Shown: piece after piece, positions 1-8,784 of the stretch
Layout: the number at the start of each line of letters is the position of its first letter
Position numbering within the stretch: the stretch's first letter is position 1
From: UTCFX2 sp002050125
GTDB lineage: Bacteria > Chloroflexota > Anaerolineae > Anaerolineales > UBA4823
Length of the DNA stretch: 64,000 bases
Direction: 5' to 3'
Assembly (NCBI GenBank): GCA_027494035.1
Contig: JAOSJQ010000001.1
Coordinates: 3,286,001-3,350,000 of the forward strand
Made by a program: the position numbers and the translations under genes
The notes under the pieces: model-generated
Database searches by the model: none
What the model was told of the DNA's origin: nothing
Seen by the model: the letters and a program-made list of their open reading frames with translations, nothing else

Positions 1-1473
1 CATCGGCCATTGCTCGGTGGTAGCTGCCCAGAGAGCCTGCACTTCGCTTTCTGGCAATGCGATAACGGTGCCTCGCCCGATATCTGCATGTAGTTCACCG
101 TCCATCACAAAGACCCGGCTCCACACGATTTCACCCGGTTTGCTGACTCCCTTCAAAGTCCCGCCGCCCAACCGGAAATACATTGGAGGCTGCCGTTCGC
201 TCACCGCGCCTGCGTAGCCCCCCACCAGATGAGATGCCGGCACAGCCCCAGAAATTTCGAATATCCACACAAATTGATCTTCGCCGTCAATTGAATATCG
301 TTTCCCCCACCGAATATCATGCAAAGTGTTCGCTGGATCCAAACCCATCGCCGTCCAAACCCGGTTGGTCACCAGCGCGTCCACCGCGGCGCCCTCATCC
401 ACTTCATTGAAGTGAGGCAGCGCCTGACCAAGATACAATTCCTCCCCGCTGATTTCGTCAAACACTGGAGGGCGTTCGACATTATTTAACAGACCCTCAG
501 CTAGATCGGATGCAGCCACCAAATCTTTGAGCCCCTGCTGATATTGAATTCCGATCGCGTCGCAATTGAATGAATTGGCGATGCGCATTGCAGCAATGTA
601 CATCTTAAACTGTTCATGGATTTGAGCGTCTGTCAGCTCAGTCGCTTCATCGACGCCAGTGATGAAACGCATCCCTTTGTTGTCTAGCCATAAACGCGCG
701 GCTTTCGCCTCGTCATCGCTCACTTGACGCATCGCGGCGACCAGCGCGGATTGGCTGAGGCGTTCTTTGTAAATCCCGCAGGCGTTTAGGAGCTCATCGT
801 CGATAATCGCATTGTACATCCCCATGCAGCCCTCGTCAAAAATCCCCAGAATAGCTTTTTCAAATTGGAGTTGTTTTGCCAGGGCGGAACCGAGTTCGAA
901 TTCTCTTGCAGGCAGTTTCGCTGAGTTCAAATCCCGTACGTGGCGGACATCATGTTCGATTTTCCCTTCCTTGAGCCAGGCGCGAATGCCGTCAATGAAA
1001 AATGGGTCTGTAAAATCCTCGCTCCAGATGGTGCTGTATGGAACGCCCATTTTGGTCAAACTACCATTCAAATTGAGCAAACCCACCAAGCCAGGCCACT
1101 GACCGCTCCAATTTGCCACGGTCAAGATGGGTCCCTGATGGTCGCGCAAACCAGCCAGCACGTGATAACTGTATTGCCAGACCGCCACCGCAACCACCAA
1201 GGGGGCGTTTGGCGGGATCGTTTGGAATATGTCCATCCCCATGCGCTGGCTCCAGATAAAGCCATGGTCTAGATCCGCATCGTATGGATGGGTACGGATG
1301 ACTTTATATCCCGCTTTGGAAAAGGCTGCGCCGATTTGTTCTTCCATATTCCTCTGAGCCGGCCAGCAAACCTGGTTTGCCGATAACCGCAGGTCTCCGC
1401 TAGCGATCAGGTAGACCGCAGCGGGTTCTGCGATTGAAACATCTGGAATATGTGGTGTGAGATAAGGTTTCAT
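1..1473 (-). CDS. L-fucose isomerase-like protein, C-terminus beyond the left edge
   Basis: An open frame of 491 codons runs from an ATG at 1473, preceded by GGGAG six bases upstream, off the left edge. The protein resembles the L-fucose/L-arabinose isomerase fold family, which interconverts aldoses and ketoses in the cytoplasm with a divalent metal. I see an acidic IFDEGCMGMY segment near residue 215 and a Cys-containing CDAIGIQYQQGL motif near residue 308, where these isomerases carry active-site residues. It is the last visible gene of the minus-strand arm of the sugar island. A 273-base gap separates it from the upstream SDR gene, so it probably has its own promoter. The exact aldose is unknown. 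Family-level call is fairly sure, substrate is not. Confidence 0.72.
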   Translation of the reverse strand, partial: MKPYLTPHIPDVSIAEPAAVYLIASGDLRLSANQVCWPAQRNMEEQIGAAFSKAGYKVIRTHPYDADLDHGFIWSQRMGMDIFQTIPPNAPLVVAVAVWQYSYHVLAGLRDHQGPILTVANWSGQWPGLVGLLNLNGSLTKMGVPYSTIWSEDFTDPFFIDGIRAWLKEGKIEHDVRHVRDLNSAKLPAREFELGSALAKQLQFEKAILGIFDEGCMGMYNAIIDDELLNACGIYKERLSQSALVAAMRQVSDDEAKAARLWLDNKGMRFITGVDEATELTDAQIHEQFKMYIAAMRIANSFNCDAIGIQYQQGLKDLVAASDLAEGLLNNVERPPVFDEISGEELYLGQALPHFNEVDEGAAVDALVTNRVWTAMGLDPANTLHDIRWGKRYSIDGEDQFVWIFEISGAVPASHLVGGYAGAVSERQPPMYFRLGGGTLKGVSKPGEIVWSRVFVMDGELHADIGRGTVIALPESEVQALWAATTEQWPM

Positions 1474-1545
1474 GGAATACTCCCTCTCTTGATATTATGA
1501 TATCGGGCTGTTCAAGATCGCCCATTAAACCCAATTCCCCCGCCC

Positions 1546-1566
1546 TTTACATCCTTTACAAAGGTC
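1546..1566 (-). promoter_or_regulatory. Candidate regulatory element TACATCCTTTACA with CCTTT/AAAGG inverted repeat
   Basis: The 13-mer TACATCCTTTACA followed by AAGGTC lies about 75 bases upstream of the fucose-isomerase-like gene. The same 13-mer, also followed by AAAGGTC, recurs at 6097-6119 upstream of the DegT gene. In both copies CCTTT is followed by AAAGG, giving a short inverted repeat. A 12-base perfect palindrome GTATCTAGATAC sits at 1716-1727 in the same gap. Function as an operator is inferred from recurrence only. Confidence 0.35.
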
Positions 1567-1746
1567 CATAGATTATATTCAATCACCTTCGAGCGGATCC
1601 ATTCCTGAATACTTCGATGGTAGGTTAGGTGGCGCGGATATCACCCGGCAGGTCGTTTCATTGTACACCTGCACGCACAATCCGCATATATTCTATTCAA
1701 ACGGAAGACAAATCGGTATCTAGATACGATCGTCCCGCATCAATGA

Positions 1747-2502
1747 TTACGTTCCCACAACCAGCCCGCCGTCAACGGACAGGATCGCGCCTGAAATAAA
1801 CGAGGCATCTGGCTCTGCCAGAAACACAAACGCATTGGCAATGTCTTCTGGTTTGCCCAGACGCCGCAGAGGGGTCTTAGCAAGCATGCTTTCCAGAACC
1901 TTTTCTGGAAGATTGTTAATCATTTCAGTCTGGATGAAACCGGGAGCCACCGCGTTTACTGTGATGTTGTGGCGTCCCAACTCCCTTGCCCATACCCGCG
2001 TCATTCCGATCACGCCGGCTTTGGCGGCTACGTAGTTCGTCTGTCCAAAGTTGCCGTAGATTCCCACGACCGAGGAGGCGCTGATGATGCGCCCGTACTG
2101 CTGCCGGATCATGATGGGGGCTACGGCGCGGGTGCAAATAAACACGCCGCGCAAATTAACCCGGATCACATCGTCGAAATCTTCGACGCGCATCCGGGAT
2201 TTCAATTCGCCCTCTTTGTAGGCAGCCAATTGAGCATCGCGCAAAATGCCGGCGTTGTTGATCAAGATGTCGATCCTGCCCCATTTTTGTACAACATCCG
2301 CGGCAGCATTTTCGACCGCGTTTGGATCAGATACATCGACTTTCTGGAATAACAACTGTTCATCATCATTTGGGGTTTCGGCAGGCTCGGCGACATCCCA
2401 GATGGCTACCCTGGCGCCCTCCTGCCTGAAGCGTGCAACGGTTGTTCGACCGATCCCGTTTGCACCGCCGGTAATCACAGCCACTTGATCCTTCAAACGC
2501 AT
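1747..2502 (-). CDS. SDR-family oxidoreductase (FabG-like)
   Basis: A 251-residue classical short-chain dehydrogenase, the usual length for the family. It has the N-terminal cofactor motif GGANGIG (residues 12-18), the NNAG structural motif, a catalytic serine in SASSVVG and the catalytic YVAAK pair. The C-terminal SGAILSVDGG matches FabG-type members. A GGAGG ribosome site lies 8 bases before the ATG. These enzymes use NAD(P)H to oxidise or reduce a hydroxyl or ketone in the cytoplasm. In this operon, downstream of the CoA-transferase by 70 bases, it more likely acts on a sugar-derived or acyl-CoA-derived alcohol than in fatty acid synthesis. An acidic residue in AIWDVAE at the end of the second beta strand would favour NAD. 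Substrate unknown. Confidence 0.85.
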   Translation of the reverse strand: MRLKDQVAVITGGANGIGRTTVARFRQEGARVAIWDVAEPAETPNDDEQLLFQKVDVSDPNAVENAAADVVQKWGRIDILINNAGILRDAQLAAYKEGELKSRMRVEDFDDVIRVNLRGVFICTRAVAPIMIRQQYGRIISASSVVGIYGNFGQTNYVAAKAGVIGMTRVWARELGRHNITVNAVAPGFIQTEMINNLPEKVLESMLAKTPLRRLGKPEDIANAFVFLAEPDASFISGAILSVDGGLVVGT

Positions 2503-2572
2503 CGGGGGTTCCTCCTTATGATTTAGTGGCGTCGCATACCGCTATTATAAATGTATTGTGGTGGTGGCAGCT

Positions 2573-4148
2573 TTATGGTTTTAGGTAAATTTCTGAGTTA
2601 AAGCAGAACCCCATCACCCGGTCCATAAAAATCCGGGCATCCATCAAGCGGGGCGGTTTAGGAATCATGGGCGCGAATTCCATCTGATCCAGGATGTCCC
2701 TTTGCAAATCGATTCCCGGGGCAATTTCCTCCAAGACCAACCCGCCAGCTTCAAGGCTGAAAACCGCCCGTTCGGTGATAATCAGCGCTCTCCGCTGGTT
2801 TTCAACGGCATACTCACCCGAAAAGCTGATCTGATCAATGCGGCGCAAAAACCGTTTGTGCTCGCCTTCTTTCGTAATCTTCAAGCCGGATTTGCTGATC
2901 TCGAGCTCCAGCCCGCCAGCCGTGAACGAGCCCAGAAAGAAAACCTGCTTAGCATTCTGACTGATATTGACGAACCCGCCAACGCCTGCCAGCCTGGATC
3001 CAAACTGGCTGACATTGATATTGCCGAGGGGGTCTACCTGTGCGATGCCCAGGAAAGCCATATCCAGTCCGCCGCCGTCGTAGTAATCGAACTGGTAGGG
3101 CTGGTCGATGATCGCCTCGGGGTTTGCGCTGGCGCCAAAACTCAATCCGCCAGCCGGGATGCCCCCGATAGGACCCGATTCTACAGTGAGAACAATATCG
3201 TCCAACACACCTTCTTCGGAGGCTACCCTGGCAACCCCTTCAGGCATGCCAATCCCAAGGTTAATGATTGCGCCCGGCGTCAATTCGAATAAGCCCCTCC
3301 GAGCGATTATCTTACGCTCATCAAGCGGCATGGGCGCTAATAAATCCAGATGTCCCCGCGCCTGCCCAGAATATGCCGGGTTGAATTCTTCCGCGAAAGT
3401 CTGTTGATGGTTTATCGGCTCGGATATTACAACGGCATCGACCAGTATGCCTGGCAACTTAACATCTCTGGGATTGATTGATCCAACCTCGACGACTTTT
3501 TCGACTTGAACGATCACTATGCCGCCCGAATTCTTGGCTGCCTGGGCAATGGATAAGACCTCGAACGAACCGACTTCTTTTTCCATGCTCACATTCCCAT
3601 GCAGATCGGCTGTCGTGCCGCGCAGTAAAGCAACATGAATTGGAAAGGCTTTGTAGAACAACCAGTCTCGTCCCTGGATGTGGATCAATTCGATCAGGTC
3701 TTCGGTAGCAGCGGCGTTGAGTTTGCCCCCACGCTGCCTGGGATCGATAAACGTTCGCAAACCCACATGCGTGATCGTACCAGGCTTTCCGGCGGCAATG
3801 TCCCCGGAACAGGTGGCAGATCACCCCTTGGGGAAAGTTATAGGCCTCAATCTTATTCTGGGCTGCCAGTGCGCCGAGTTTGGGCGCCAGATTCCAATGC
3901 CCGCCGATCACTCGCCGCACCAGACCTTCATAAGCCAGATGATTGAGGCCTCGAGTTTTCCCATCTCCCTGTCCAGCGGCGTAAACCAGGGTGAGGCCCC
4001 GTGGCTTTCCAGTTTCCAGGAAGCGTTTCTCCAGTGCTAACGTGAGTTCCTCGGGATGGTTATTCCCCACGAACCCGCCGCTCACTACGGTGGAGCCATT
4101 CTCAATCAGGGTGACTGCATCCGCAGCGCTGAAGATTTTATTTCGCAT
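2573..4148 (-). CDS. Acetate CoA-transferase YdiF-like, reading frame broken near 3802
   Basis: The two frames together give a protein of about 525 residues, the length of YdiF/Acd-type class I CoA-transferases, which move CoA between acyl-CoA and acetate through a glutamyl-CoA intermediate. The N-terminal frame (to about residue 115) ends normally at NFPQGVICHLFR. Homology then continues in another frame with IAAGKPGTITHVGLRTF. The break lies in a run of four C at 3802-3805 (G on the coding strand), and dropping one base restores the frame. The second half carries VESGPIGGIPAGG, the region that contains the catalytic glutamate in this family. The ATG at 4148 has no strong ribosome site. It sits between the VOC gene and the SDR gene. 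Probably an intact gene with a sequence error, though real decay cannot be excluded. Confidence 0.78.
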
Positions 4149-4192
4149 TAGAGAGACCAACGATATTTCTTGTATTAGATGAATAGTGTCAC

Positions 4193-4705
4193 TTATTCAT
4201 CTTTTACGATCCATTGTCCCTCTCCACCGGAACCATCCAGACGCTTACGCAGTTCTACGACCACACCCTCCAGCAGGTGACTCGTGTCGAAATACGCCCA
4301 TTTGGAACCAACATGAACACCGGTGCCGCTGGCGATGTTCTTAATCCCGCGCGCCTCCAGCGAAGCTGTCTTTTCTTCGAAATCTGGCACGGTCAAGCGG
4401 ATATGGTGCAGCCCAGGCCCGTGTTCTTCCAGGAAATCGCTATAGATGTTCTGCCCTTCCAGCGGCTGGACAATTTCGATTTGAGTGTTGCCGATCGTAG
4501 CGAATGCCAAAAGCATCCGGTAGTTCCCAGGCGCTCCATGGTAGGTAGCCTGCGGATCAACTCCTTCGAGGGGCCATTCCATGATTCGAAAGTCATCGAT
4601 CCCTAAAACGTCTTTCAAGTTAGCGACCATGGAGCGCAGGTCATTCACAACAATGCCAATTTGATCTACGCTGACCTCAGCCGAGGTGGACTTCGTTTCA
4701 GTCAT
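4193..4705 (-). CDS. VOC-superfamily protein (glyoxalase / methylmalonyl-CoA epimerase-like)
   Basis: A 170-residue protein with two vicinal-oxygen-chelate halves. The first contains VDQIGIVVNDL (around residue 14) and IEIVQPLEG. The second contains GLHHIRLTVPDFEE with a metal-type histidine and ends in VVVELRKR. This layout, with HHI as second-half ligand and a glutamate in the last strand, is seen in methylmalonyl-CoA epimerases and related isomerases. The ATG at 4705 is preceded by AAAGG. An upstream extension of the same frame is probably non-coding because it overlaps the DegT gene. Its place before the CoA-transferase suggests it handles an acyl-CoA or 2-oxo compound made from the imported sugar. 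Exact reaction unknown. Confidence 0.75.
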   Translation of the reverse strand: MTETKSTSAEVSVDQIGIVVNDLRSMVANLKDVLGIDDFRIMEWPLEGVDPQATYHGAPGNYRMLLAFATIGNTQIEIVQPLEGQNIYSDFLEEHGPGLHHIRLTVPDFEEKTASLEARGIKNIASGTGVHVGSKWAYFDTSHLLEGVVVELRKRLDGSGGEGQWIVKDE

Positions 4706-4728
4706 AGAATACCTTTTATGATCCTCGC

Positions 4729-6042
4729 CTAATATGCTAAAGCAGCCCGGTGCGCGTCGGTGGCGTAATTGATCGGGATGCCCTTTTCTTTTTTCTCGAT
4801 AAACGCATTGACGACTTTGATAACCGCATCGGCAACATCGTCCAGATCTTGTTTTTCGAGCAAAGGATGAACGCTCGCCAGCCAGAGCACCTCTTCGCAA
4901 GCCTTTTCAGCAACTGGACACAGCCCGCGATAGTACTCCACTTTCCCTTCATACCAGGGGCACTCGAAAGGACACTTCGTCCCACCGTAACCGGCTTTGT
5001 TGACAAACAAAGGCTCCAAATGCTGCGGAATCATCCAGCGGGTTGTGCTGAGATAGTTAATGTTATACACACCCTCTGCTGCCAGCGCGACGGCAAAGTT
5101 GAGCATGTCGGTTCCCAGCACCTCTGGAAGCAAGCGGATCAAGTAGTAGAAATACACGCGCTCGCCCCATTCTGGCTCTGGAGGCAAGGTGATACCGGGC
5201 AGTCCGGCTAATTTCTCCGAGATGTAGTGGGCGTTCTCAGTGCGCGTTTTATTCATCTGCGCGAGGCGTTTAATCTGCTGGATGCCAACGGCAGCCTGCA
5301 TATTGGTGATGCGATAATTGGTGCAGGGCAAGTCAAAGTGGTATTTTGAAGCGGGACCTAGCGAGCGCCGCCGCGAAAAGTCCATGTAACCCCACATCTT
5401 TTCATAAAGATCGGTGTCGTCCGTGATAACGAACCCACCCTCGCCCGTATTAATGTTCTTTCCGGTGATGGTGCTAAAAACTCCAACATGCCCGATTGTA
5501 CCCACGAGCCGCCCTTTGTAACGCGCACCAGGTGACTGGCAGGCGTCTTCCAGGACCCACAGATTGTGCTCTTTCGCCAGTTCCATGATGGGGTCCATAT
5601 CGACCGGGGTGCCCGAAATTGTCACCGGGATAATCGCCTTGGTTCGCGGGGTGATGCGGCGCTTAACATCTTCAGGATCCATGGTCAGTAGGACCGGATC
5701 GACATCTGCAAATATGGGAATGGCGTTTTGTTCCAAAACCGCCGTATCGGTTGCCACGAAAGTATACGGCGGGACGATCACCTCGTCGCCAGGACCAATT
5801 CCAAACGCAGCTAAAGCGATGTGCAAGGCAGTCGTGCCGCTGGTAACTGCAATGGCGTGTTTTGTCCCAAACCACTCGGCGATCGTTCGTTCATACTCCA
5901 ACGTCACCTCAGCGCGGCGCAACTTTTTTGATTTCGCCACTGCCATCAGCGCATCGAATTCTTCCTGCTCAAAAACATCTGTTTCGACAATCGGGGCTTT
6001 GGTGCGGACTGGGGTTCCGCCATCAATTGCGAGTTTTTCCAT
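4729..6042 (-). CDS. DegT/DnrJ/EryC1-family PLP-dependent enzyme
   Basis: A 437-residue fold-type I PLP enzyme. Visible marks are VTSGTTALHIAL (PLP phosphate region, near residue 66), ILEDACQSPGA-like VLEDACQSPGA with the pyridine-nitrogen aspartate, and GKNINTGEGG, where the lysine forms the Schiff base. Family members usually transaminate keto-sugars, mostly in biosynthesis of amino sugars; some dehydrate sugars. Here the gene starts the minus arm of a catabolic island, so a degradative role on an amino sugar is possible but unproven. It begins at an ATG with AAGGAGAG seven bases upstream. A long leader of about 180 bases separates it from a near-consensus promoter. Family call is firm, the reaction is open. 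Confidence 0.85.
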   Translation of the reverse strand: MEKLAIDGGTPVRTKAPIVETDVFEQEEFDALMAVAKSKKLRRAEVTLEYERTIAEWFGTKHAIAVTSGTTALHIALAAFGIGPGDEVIVPPYTFVATDTAVLEQNAIPIFADVDPVLLTMDPEDVKRRITPRTKAIIPVTISGTPVDMDPIMELAKEHNLWVLEDACQSPGARYKGRLVGTIGHVGVFSTITGKNINTGEGGFVITDDTDLYEKMWGYMDFSRRRSLGPASKYHFDLPCTNYRITNMQAAVGIQQIKRLAQMNKTRTENAHYISEKLAGLPGITLPPEPEWGERVYFYYLIRLLPEVLGTDMLNFAVALAAEGVYNINYLSTTRWMIPQHLEPLFVNKAGYGGTKCPFECPWYEGKVEYYRGLCPVAEKACEEVLWLASVHPLLEKQDLDDVADAVIKVVNAFIEKKEKGIPINYATDAHRAALAY

Positions 6043-6086
6043 TGGTACTCTCCTTTTACAATAGACTTGGTTATTTTTTATTACGA

Positions 6087-6119
6087 GATGTTTTCGTACA
6101 TCCTTTACATGCTAAAGGT
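6087..6119 (-). promoter_or_regulatory. Leader element: GATGT/ACATC inverted repeat plus TACATCCTTTACA copy
   Basis: Within the leader of the DegT operon, GATGT at 6087-6091 and ACATC at 6098-6102 form an inverted repeat with a 6-base centre. It overlaps the second copy of TACATCCTTTACA (first copy near 1548). Both copies are followed by AAAGGTC. The position downstream of the promoter would suit a roadblock repressor site. Regulatory role is inferred. Confidence 0.35.
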
Positions 6120-6190
6120 CATACAACTTGTCGACTGCCAGAAGTTTATTGGCAAGAAGGTCGGAAAAGAAGGGATTATTAATGCGTCGT

Positions 6191-6202
6191 TGTCAGACAT
6201 CT
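6191..6202. promoter_or_regulatory. Candidate GntR operator, copy 1 (TGTCAGACATCT)
   Basis: This 12-mer contains the perfect odd palindrome TGTC-A-GACA. It differs by one base from TGTCATACATCT at 6339-6350. It lies about 20-30 bases downstream of the predicted start of the minus-strand promoter, where a bound repressor would block elongation. Assigned to the neighbouring GntR regulator by proximity and symmetry only. Confidence 0.45.
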
Positions 6203-6227
6203 AAGCCGAAATAGCCCTTGCAATCTC

Positions 6228-6256
6228 AGTATATCAGCCGAAAAAAGGAATGTCAA
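6228..6256 (-). promoter_or_regulatory. Sigma70-type promoter of the DegT-CoA-transferase arm
   Basis: On the minus strand TTGACA (6256-6251) is followed after exactly 17 bases by TATACT (6233-6228), one mismatch from full consensus over both boxes. Transcription would start near 6221, giving a leader of about 180 bases before the DegT start codon. It lies back to back with the GntR promoter. Confidence 0.75.
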
Positions 6257-6297
6257 GCCTCATATATTAGAAAAATTATGCTAAATACGGATATATA

Positions 6298-6326
6298 TTG
6301 ACAAATGAAATATAATTCGGTATTAT
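6298..6326 (+). promoter_or_regulatory. Sigma70-type promoter of gntR and the plus-strand sugar arm
   Basis: TTGACA at 6298-6303 is followed after 17 bases by TATTAT at 6321-6326. The predicted start is near 6333, some 30 bases before the gntR ATG. The candidate operator at 6339-6350 sits just inside the transcript, which would suit autorepression by the GntR protein. Confidence 0.7.
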
Positions 6327-6338
6327 AGTGTGGAGTGA

Positions 6339-6350
6339 TGTCATACATCT
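6339..6350. promoter_or_regulatory. Candidate GntR operator, copy 2 (TGTCATACATCT)
   Basis: Second copy of the 12-mer, embedded in the inverted repeat GATGT-CAT-ACATC (6337-6349). It overlaps the first transcribed bases of gntR. Together with copy 1 it places one site downstream of each divergent promoter. Confidence 0.45.
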
Positions 6351-6362
6351 TTGCTGGGCGCG

Positions 6363-7157
6363 ATGGATAATACTACACCACCCCAACCTTTCAAGCGAAT
6401 TTTTGGGGACGCCAACGATAGTACTACCCTGGCTCAACGCGTTGTCGAACAGTTGCGCGCGCTTATCATGGAAGGCGCGCTTCCTCCAGAATACCAACTA
6501 CCCAACGAGCCTGACCTTGCGACTGCGTTAAATGTCAGCCGCAGCACGGTCCGGTCCGCTCTCACCATATTAGAGCAGGGTGGGTTTATCCAGCGCCGCT
6601 GGGGGGTCGGGACATTTATCGCGAAGAGCCCCCCCACTTACAACAACCTGAGCATAAATTCAGGGGTTACCCAGCTAATTCGATCTTCCGGCGCCGAACC
6701 GGGTCATACAGAGTTCTTGATGGTCACTCGCCCGGCAAGTGAGCACGTGGCGAACCGCCTTTCCATAGAACCTGGCGCCCCCGTGGTAGTTTTAGAACGC
6801 GTGCGCCTCGCCAATCAACGCATTGTGGTATTCTGCCTCGACATATTGCCACAGGCATTGTTTCAAAACTCGACCGGTATGATCCCTCTCGCGGAAATTG
6901 AAGAGTATATTCGGGAAAACCAATCCATGTACACCTTCATCCGCGAGCGTCTGGGCAAGGAAATCCACCACGGTATTGCCTGGATTCGTCCCCTGACAGC
7001 CGAAGCCTATCTGGCAGAGAAGTTAGCCATCCCGCGTGGCAGCAGCGTCCTGCACCTGGAACAAGTCGATTTTAGTGTGGATGAAGAGCCGTTAGCGCTG
7101 ACGGACGAATACTACGTACCGGACGCCTTTACTTTTTACATTTACCGTTCAAGTTGA
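6363..7157 (+). CDS. GntR-family transcriptional regulator with UTRA domain (HutC-like)
   Basis: A 264-residue regulator. Residues about 18-85 form a winged helix-turn-helix with the family pattern (LPPEYQLPNEPDLATAL, VSRSTVRSALTILEQ, WGVGTFIA). Residues about 100-264 look like a UTRA ligand-binding domain, ending in DEYYVPDAFTFYIYR. UTRA members of the HutC subfamily bind sugars or sugar phosphates and release DNA on binding. An upstream TTG at 6351 is possible, but the ATG at 6363 keeps the protein to a normal length. No strong ribosome site is seen for either. As first gene of the plus arm, between the divergent promoters, it probably represses both arms until the imported sugar or its phosphate is present. 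Confidence 0.87.
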   Translation: MDNTTPPQPFKRIFGDANDSTTLAQRVVEQLRALIMEGALPPEYQLPNEPDLATALNVSRSTVRSALTILEQGGFIQRRWGVGTFIAKSPPTYNNLSINSGVTQLIRSSGAEPGHTEFLMVTRPASEHVANRLSIEPGAPVVVLERVRLANQRIVVFCLDILPQALFQNSTGMIPLAEIEEYIRENQSMYTFIRERLGKEIHHGIAWIRPLTAEAYLAEKLAIPRGSSVLHLEQVDFSVDEEPLALTDEYYVPDAFTFYIYRSS

Positions 7158-7203
7158 TATTTCGCAATCCTCTTGCGGAACCCCAAAAGGAGCAGTCTGA
7201 ATC

Positions 7204-8037
7204 ATGACCGAACAACCTGATATACACCCACGCAAAGAACTTCTCGATCGCGTAGCAGTGATCACGGGGGCTGCGTCCGGGATTGGACTTGCCATCACCA
7301 GGAGGTTCGTTCAGGAAGGGGCAAAAGTCGCCTTGTGGGATTTTAATGTTGCCCGGCTAGAGCAGGCTAAAGAAGCGCTGCGCCAGAGTGCAGATGAAGA
7401 ACAGCTTTTTTTGGTGACCTGCGATATTACGAAAGATGAAGACGTTGTGGCTGGTATGAAATCCACGGTCGATCATTTCGGCAGGCTGAATATCGCGGTG
7501 AATAATGCCGGGGTTTCGGTAAGCGTACCATCCGACGAATGTACCCTTGAGCAATGGAACTGGGTGATGAATGTAAACTGCACCGGCAGCTTCCTGGTAT
7601 CGCGCGAAGCGATCAAGGTTTTCAAGCAACAAGCGGATGGCGGGGTGCTGGTCTATACCAACAGCGACAACTCCCTGAAGCCTAGCAAACACTTCCTGGC
7701 GTATAACGCCTCAAAAGCAGCAGTTCTGCACATGGCGCGCACGATTGCGAACGAGTTTGGTCCCCACCATATCCGCGCCAACAGCGTGCTCCCCGGGGCG
7801 GTCTTTGGGGGCAGCCAAATGTGGACGCAAGAGCTTCGCCAGGCTCGCGCCGACCTTCACGGTTATTCGGCAGACGCTTTAGAAGAAGAATATAAAAAAG
7901 CCAATGCCTTGGGAGTGATCATTGACCCGGCTGAAATCGCCGAGTTGGTTGTCTTCCTGGCTAGCGACAGATCCGCAAAAATGACCGGAAACGCCCTGGT
8001 GATTGATGGGGGCGGTCTGGGAGGTTTCGTGCGTTAA
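7204..8037 (+). CDS. SDR-family NAD(P)-dependent oxidoreductase
   Basis: A 277-residue classical SDR with TGAASGIG (about residues 21-28), DFN at the adenine-binding acidic position (favouring NAD), NNAGVS, a serine in YTNSDNS and the catalytic YNASK. The C-terminal TGNALVIDGGGLGG is typical of the family. The ATG follows AAGGAG by about 11 bases. It stands 46 bases behind gntR and 64 before the epimerase gene, so it is clearly part of the sugar operon. Likely a polyol or sugar dehydrogenase that oxidises a hydroxyl to a keto group. The insert LRQARADLHGYSADALEEEY before the C-terminus is longer than in FabG and is seen in sugar-alcohol SDRs. Specific substrate unknown. Confidence 0.85.
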   Translation: MTEQPDIHPRKELLDRVAVITGAASGIGLAITRRFVQEGAKVALWDFNVARLEQAKEALRQSADEEQLFLVTCDITKDEDVVAGMKSTVDHFGRLNIAVNNAGVSVSVPSDECTLEQWNWVMNVNCTGSFLVSREAIKVFKQQADGGVLVYTNSDNSLKPSKHFLAYNASKAAVLHMARTIANEFGPHHIRANSVLPGAVFGGSQMWTQELRQARADLHGYSADALEEEYKKANALGVIIDPAEIAELVVFLASDRSAKMTGNALVIDGGGLGGFVR

Positions 8038-8101
8038 TCGCACTTCGCAAGTCTACTGCACTCACTGAGCAGAAGGATGATATTGAAAAGGAGCAGCACA
8101 C

Positions 8102-8743
8102 ATGATGCTTAATGAACTTCGCCAGGAAGTATACGAATCGCTAATTGAGTTACCTAAGAATCATCTTGTTACGATGCACAGCGGTACCGTCAGCGGGCGC
8201 GATCCCGCCACCGGCTTGATTGTGATTAAACCCACCGGATTCCGCTACGACCGGCTAACCCCGGCAGACCTGCTGGTGATCGACGCTGAGGGAAAGCGTC
8301 TGGAGGGGAATCTCAGACCATCAAGCGACACCGAAACCCACCTGTATATGTATAAGCGCCGCCCCGATATCCATGGCATTGTGCACACCCATTCGCCTTT
8401 CGCCAGCATATTCGCAGTTCTGGGCAAGCCCATCCCGCCGGTAATGACCTCCGTAGCTCTCTTAGGCGGAGAGATCCCGATTGGCGGTTATGCCCCCGTC
8501 GGAGGCGAAGATATCGGATCGGAGATCATGGCAAAGATCGGCAATTGTTCTGCAATCGTGATGCAGAACCATGGCGTCTATACCTTTGCGCCGACCGTAT
8601 GGAAAGCCACCGTGATCGCCGTCGAGGTGGAAGACCTGGCAAAGATTGCTCACTACGCTATGCTGCACGGCAATCCAATCGTTTTGACGCCCGAACAGGT
8701 AACCGAATTCCAAAATATCTACGCAACTCTTTACGGGCAATAA
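8102..8743 (+). CDS. Class II aldolase/L-ribulose-5-phosphate 4-epimerase (AraD/UlaF type)
   Basis: A 213-residue member of the AraD/FucA metal-dependent family. The start LNELRQEVYESL, LVTMHSGTVSGRD, VIKPTGFRYD, the zinc-ligand motif HTHSPFAS (about residue 98) and the C-terminal ATLYGQ all match L-ribulose-5-phosphate 4-epimerases such as UlaF/SgbE better than fuculose aldolases. A third histidine in MQNHGVYTF is also present. The enzyme would convert L-ribulose 5-phosphate to D-xylulose 5-phosphate for the pentose phosphate pathway. Two genes later lies the matching 3-epimerase, which supports this reading. At 213 residues it is slightly shorter than UlaF (about 228). An aldolase activity remains possible. 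AAGGAG lies 8 bases before the first of two adjacent ATGs. Confidence 0.78.
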   Translation: MMLNELRQEVYESLIELPKNHLVTMHSGTVSGRDPATGLIVIKPTGFRYDRLTPADLLVIDAEGKRLEGNLRPSSDTETHLYMYKRRPDIHGIVHTHSPFASIFAVLGKPIPPVMTSVALLGGEIPIGGYAPVGGEDIGSEIMAKIGNCSAIVMQNHGVYTFAPTVWKATVIAVEVEDLAKIAHYAMLHGNPIVLTPEQVTEFQNIYATLYGQ

Positions 8744-8784
8744 GCCAACTGTAATCATTAAGTTCTGTCTGGAAGGAAAACCCC

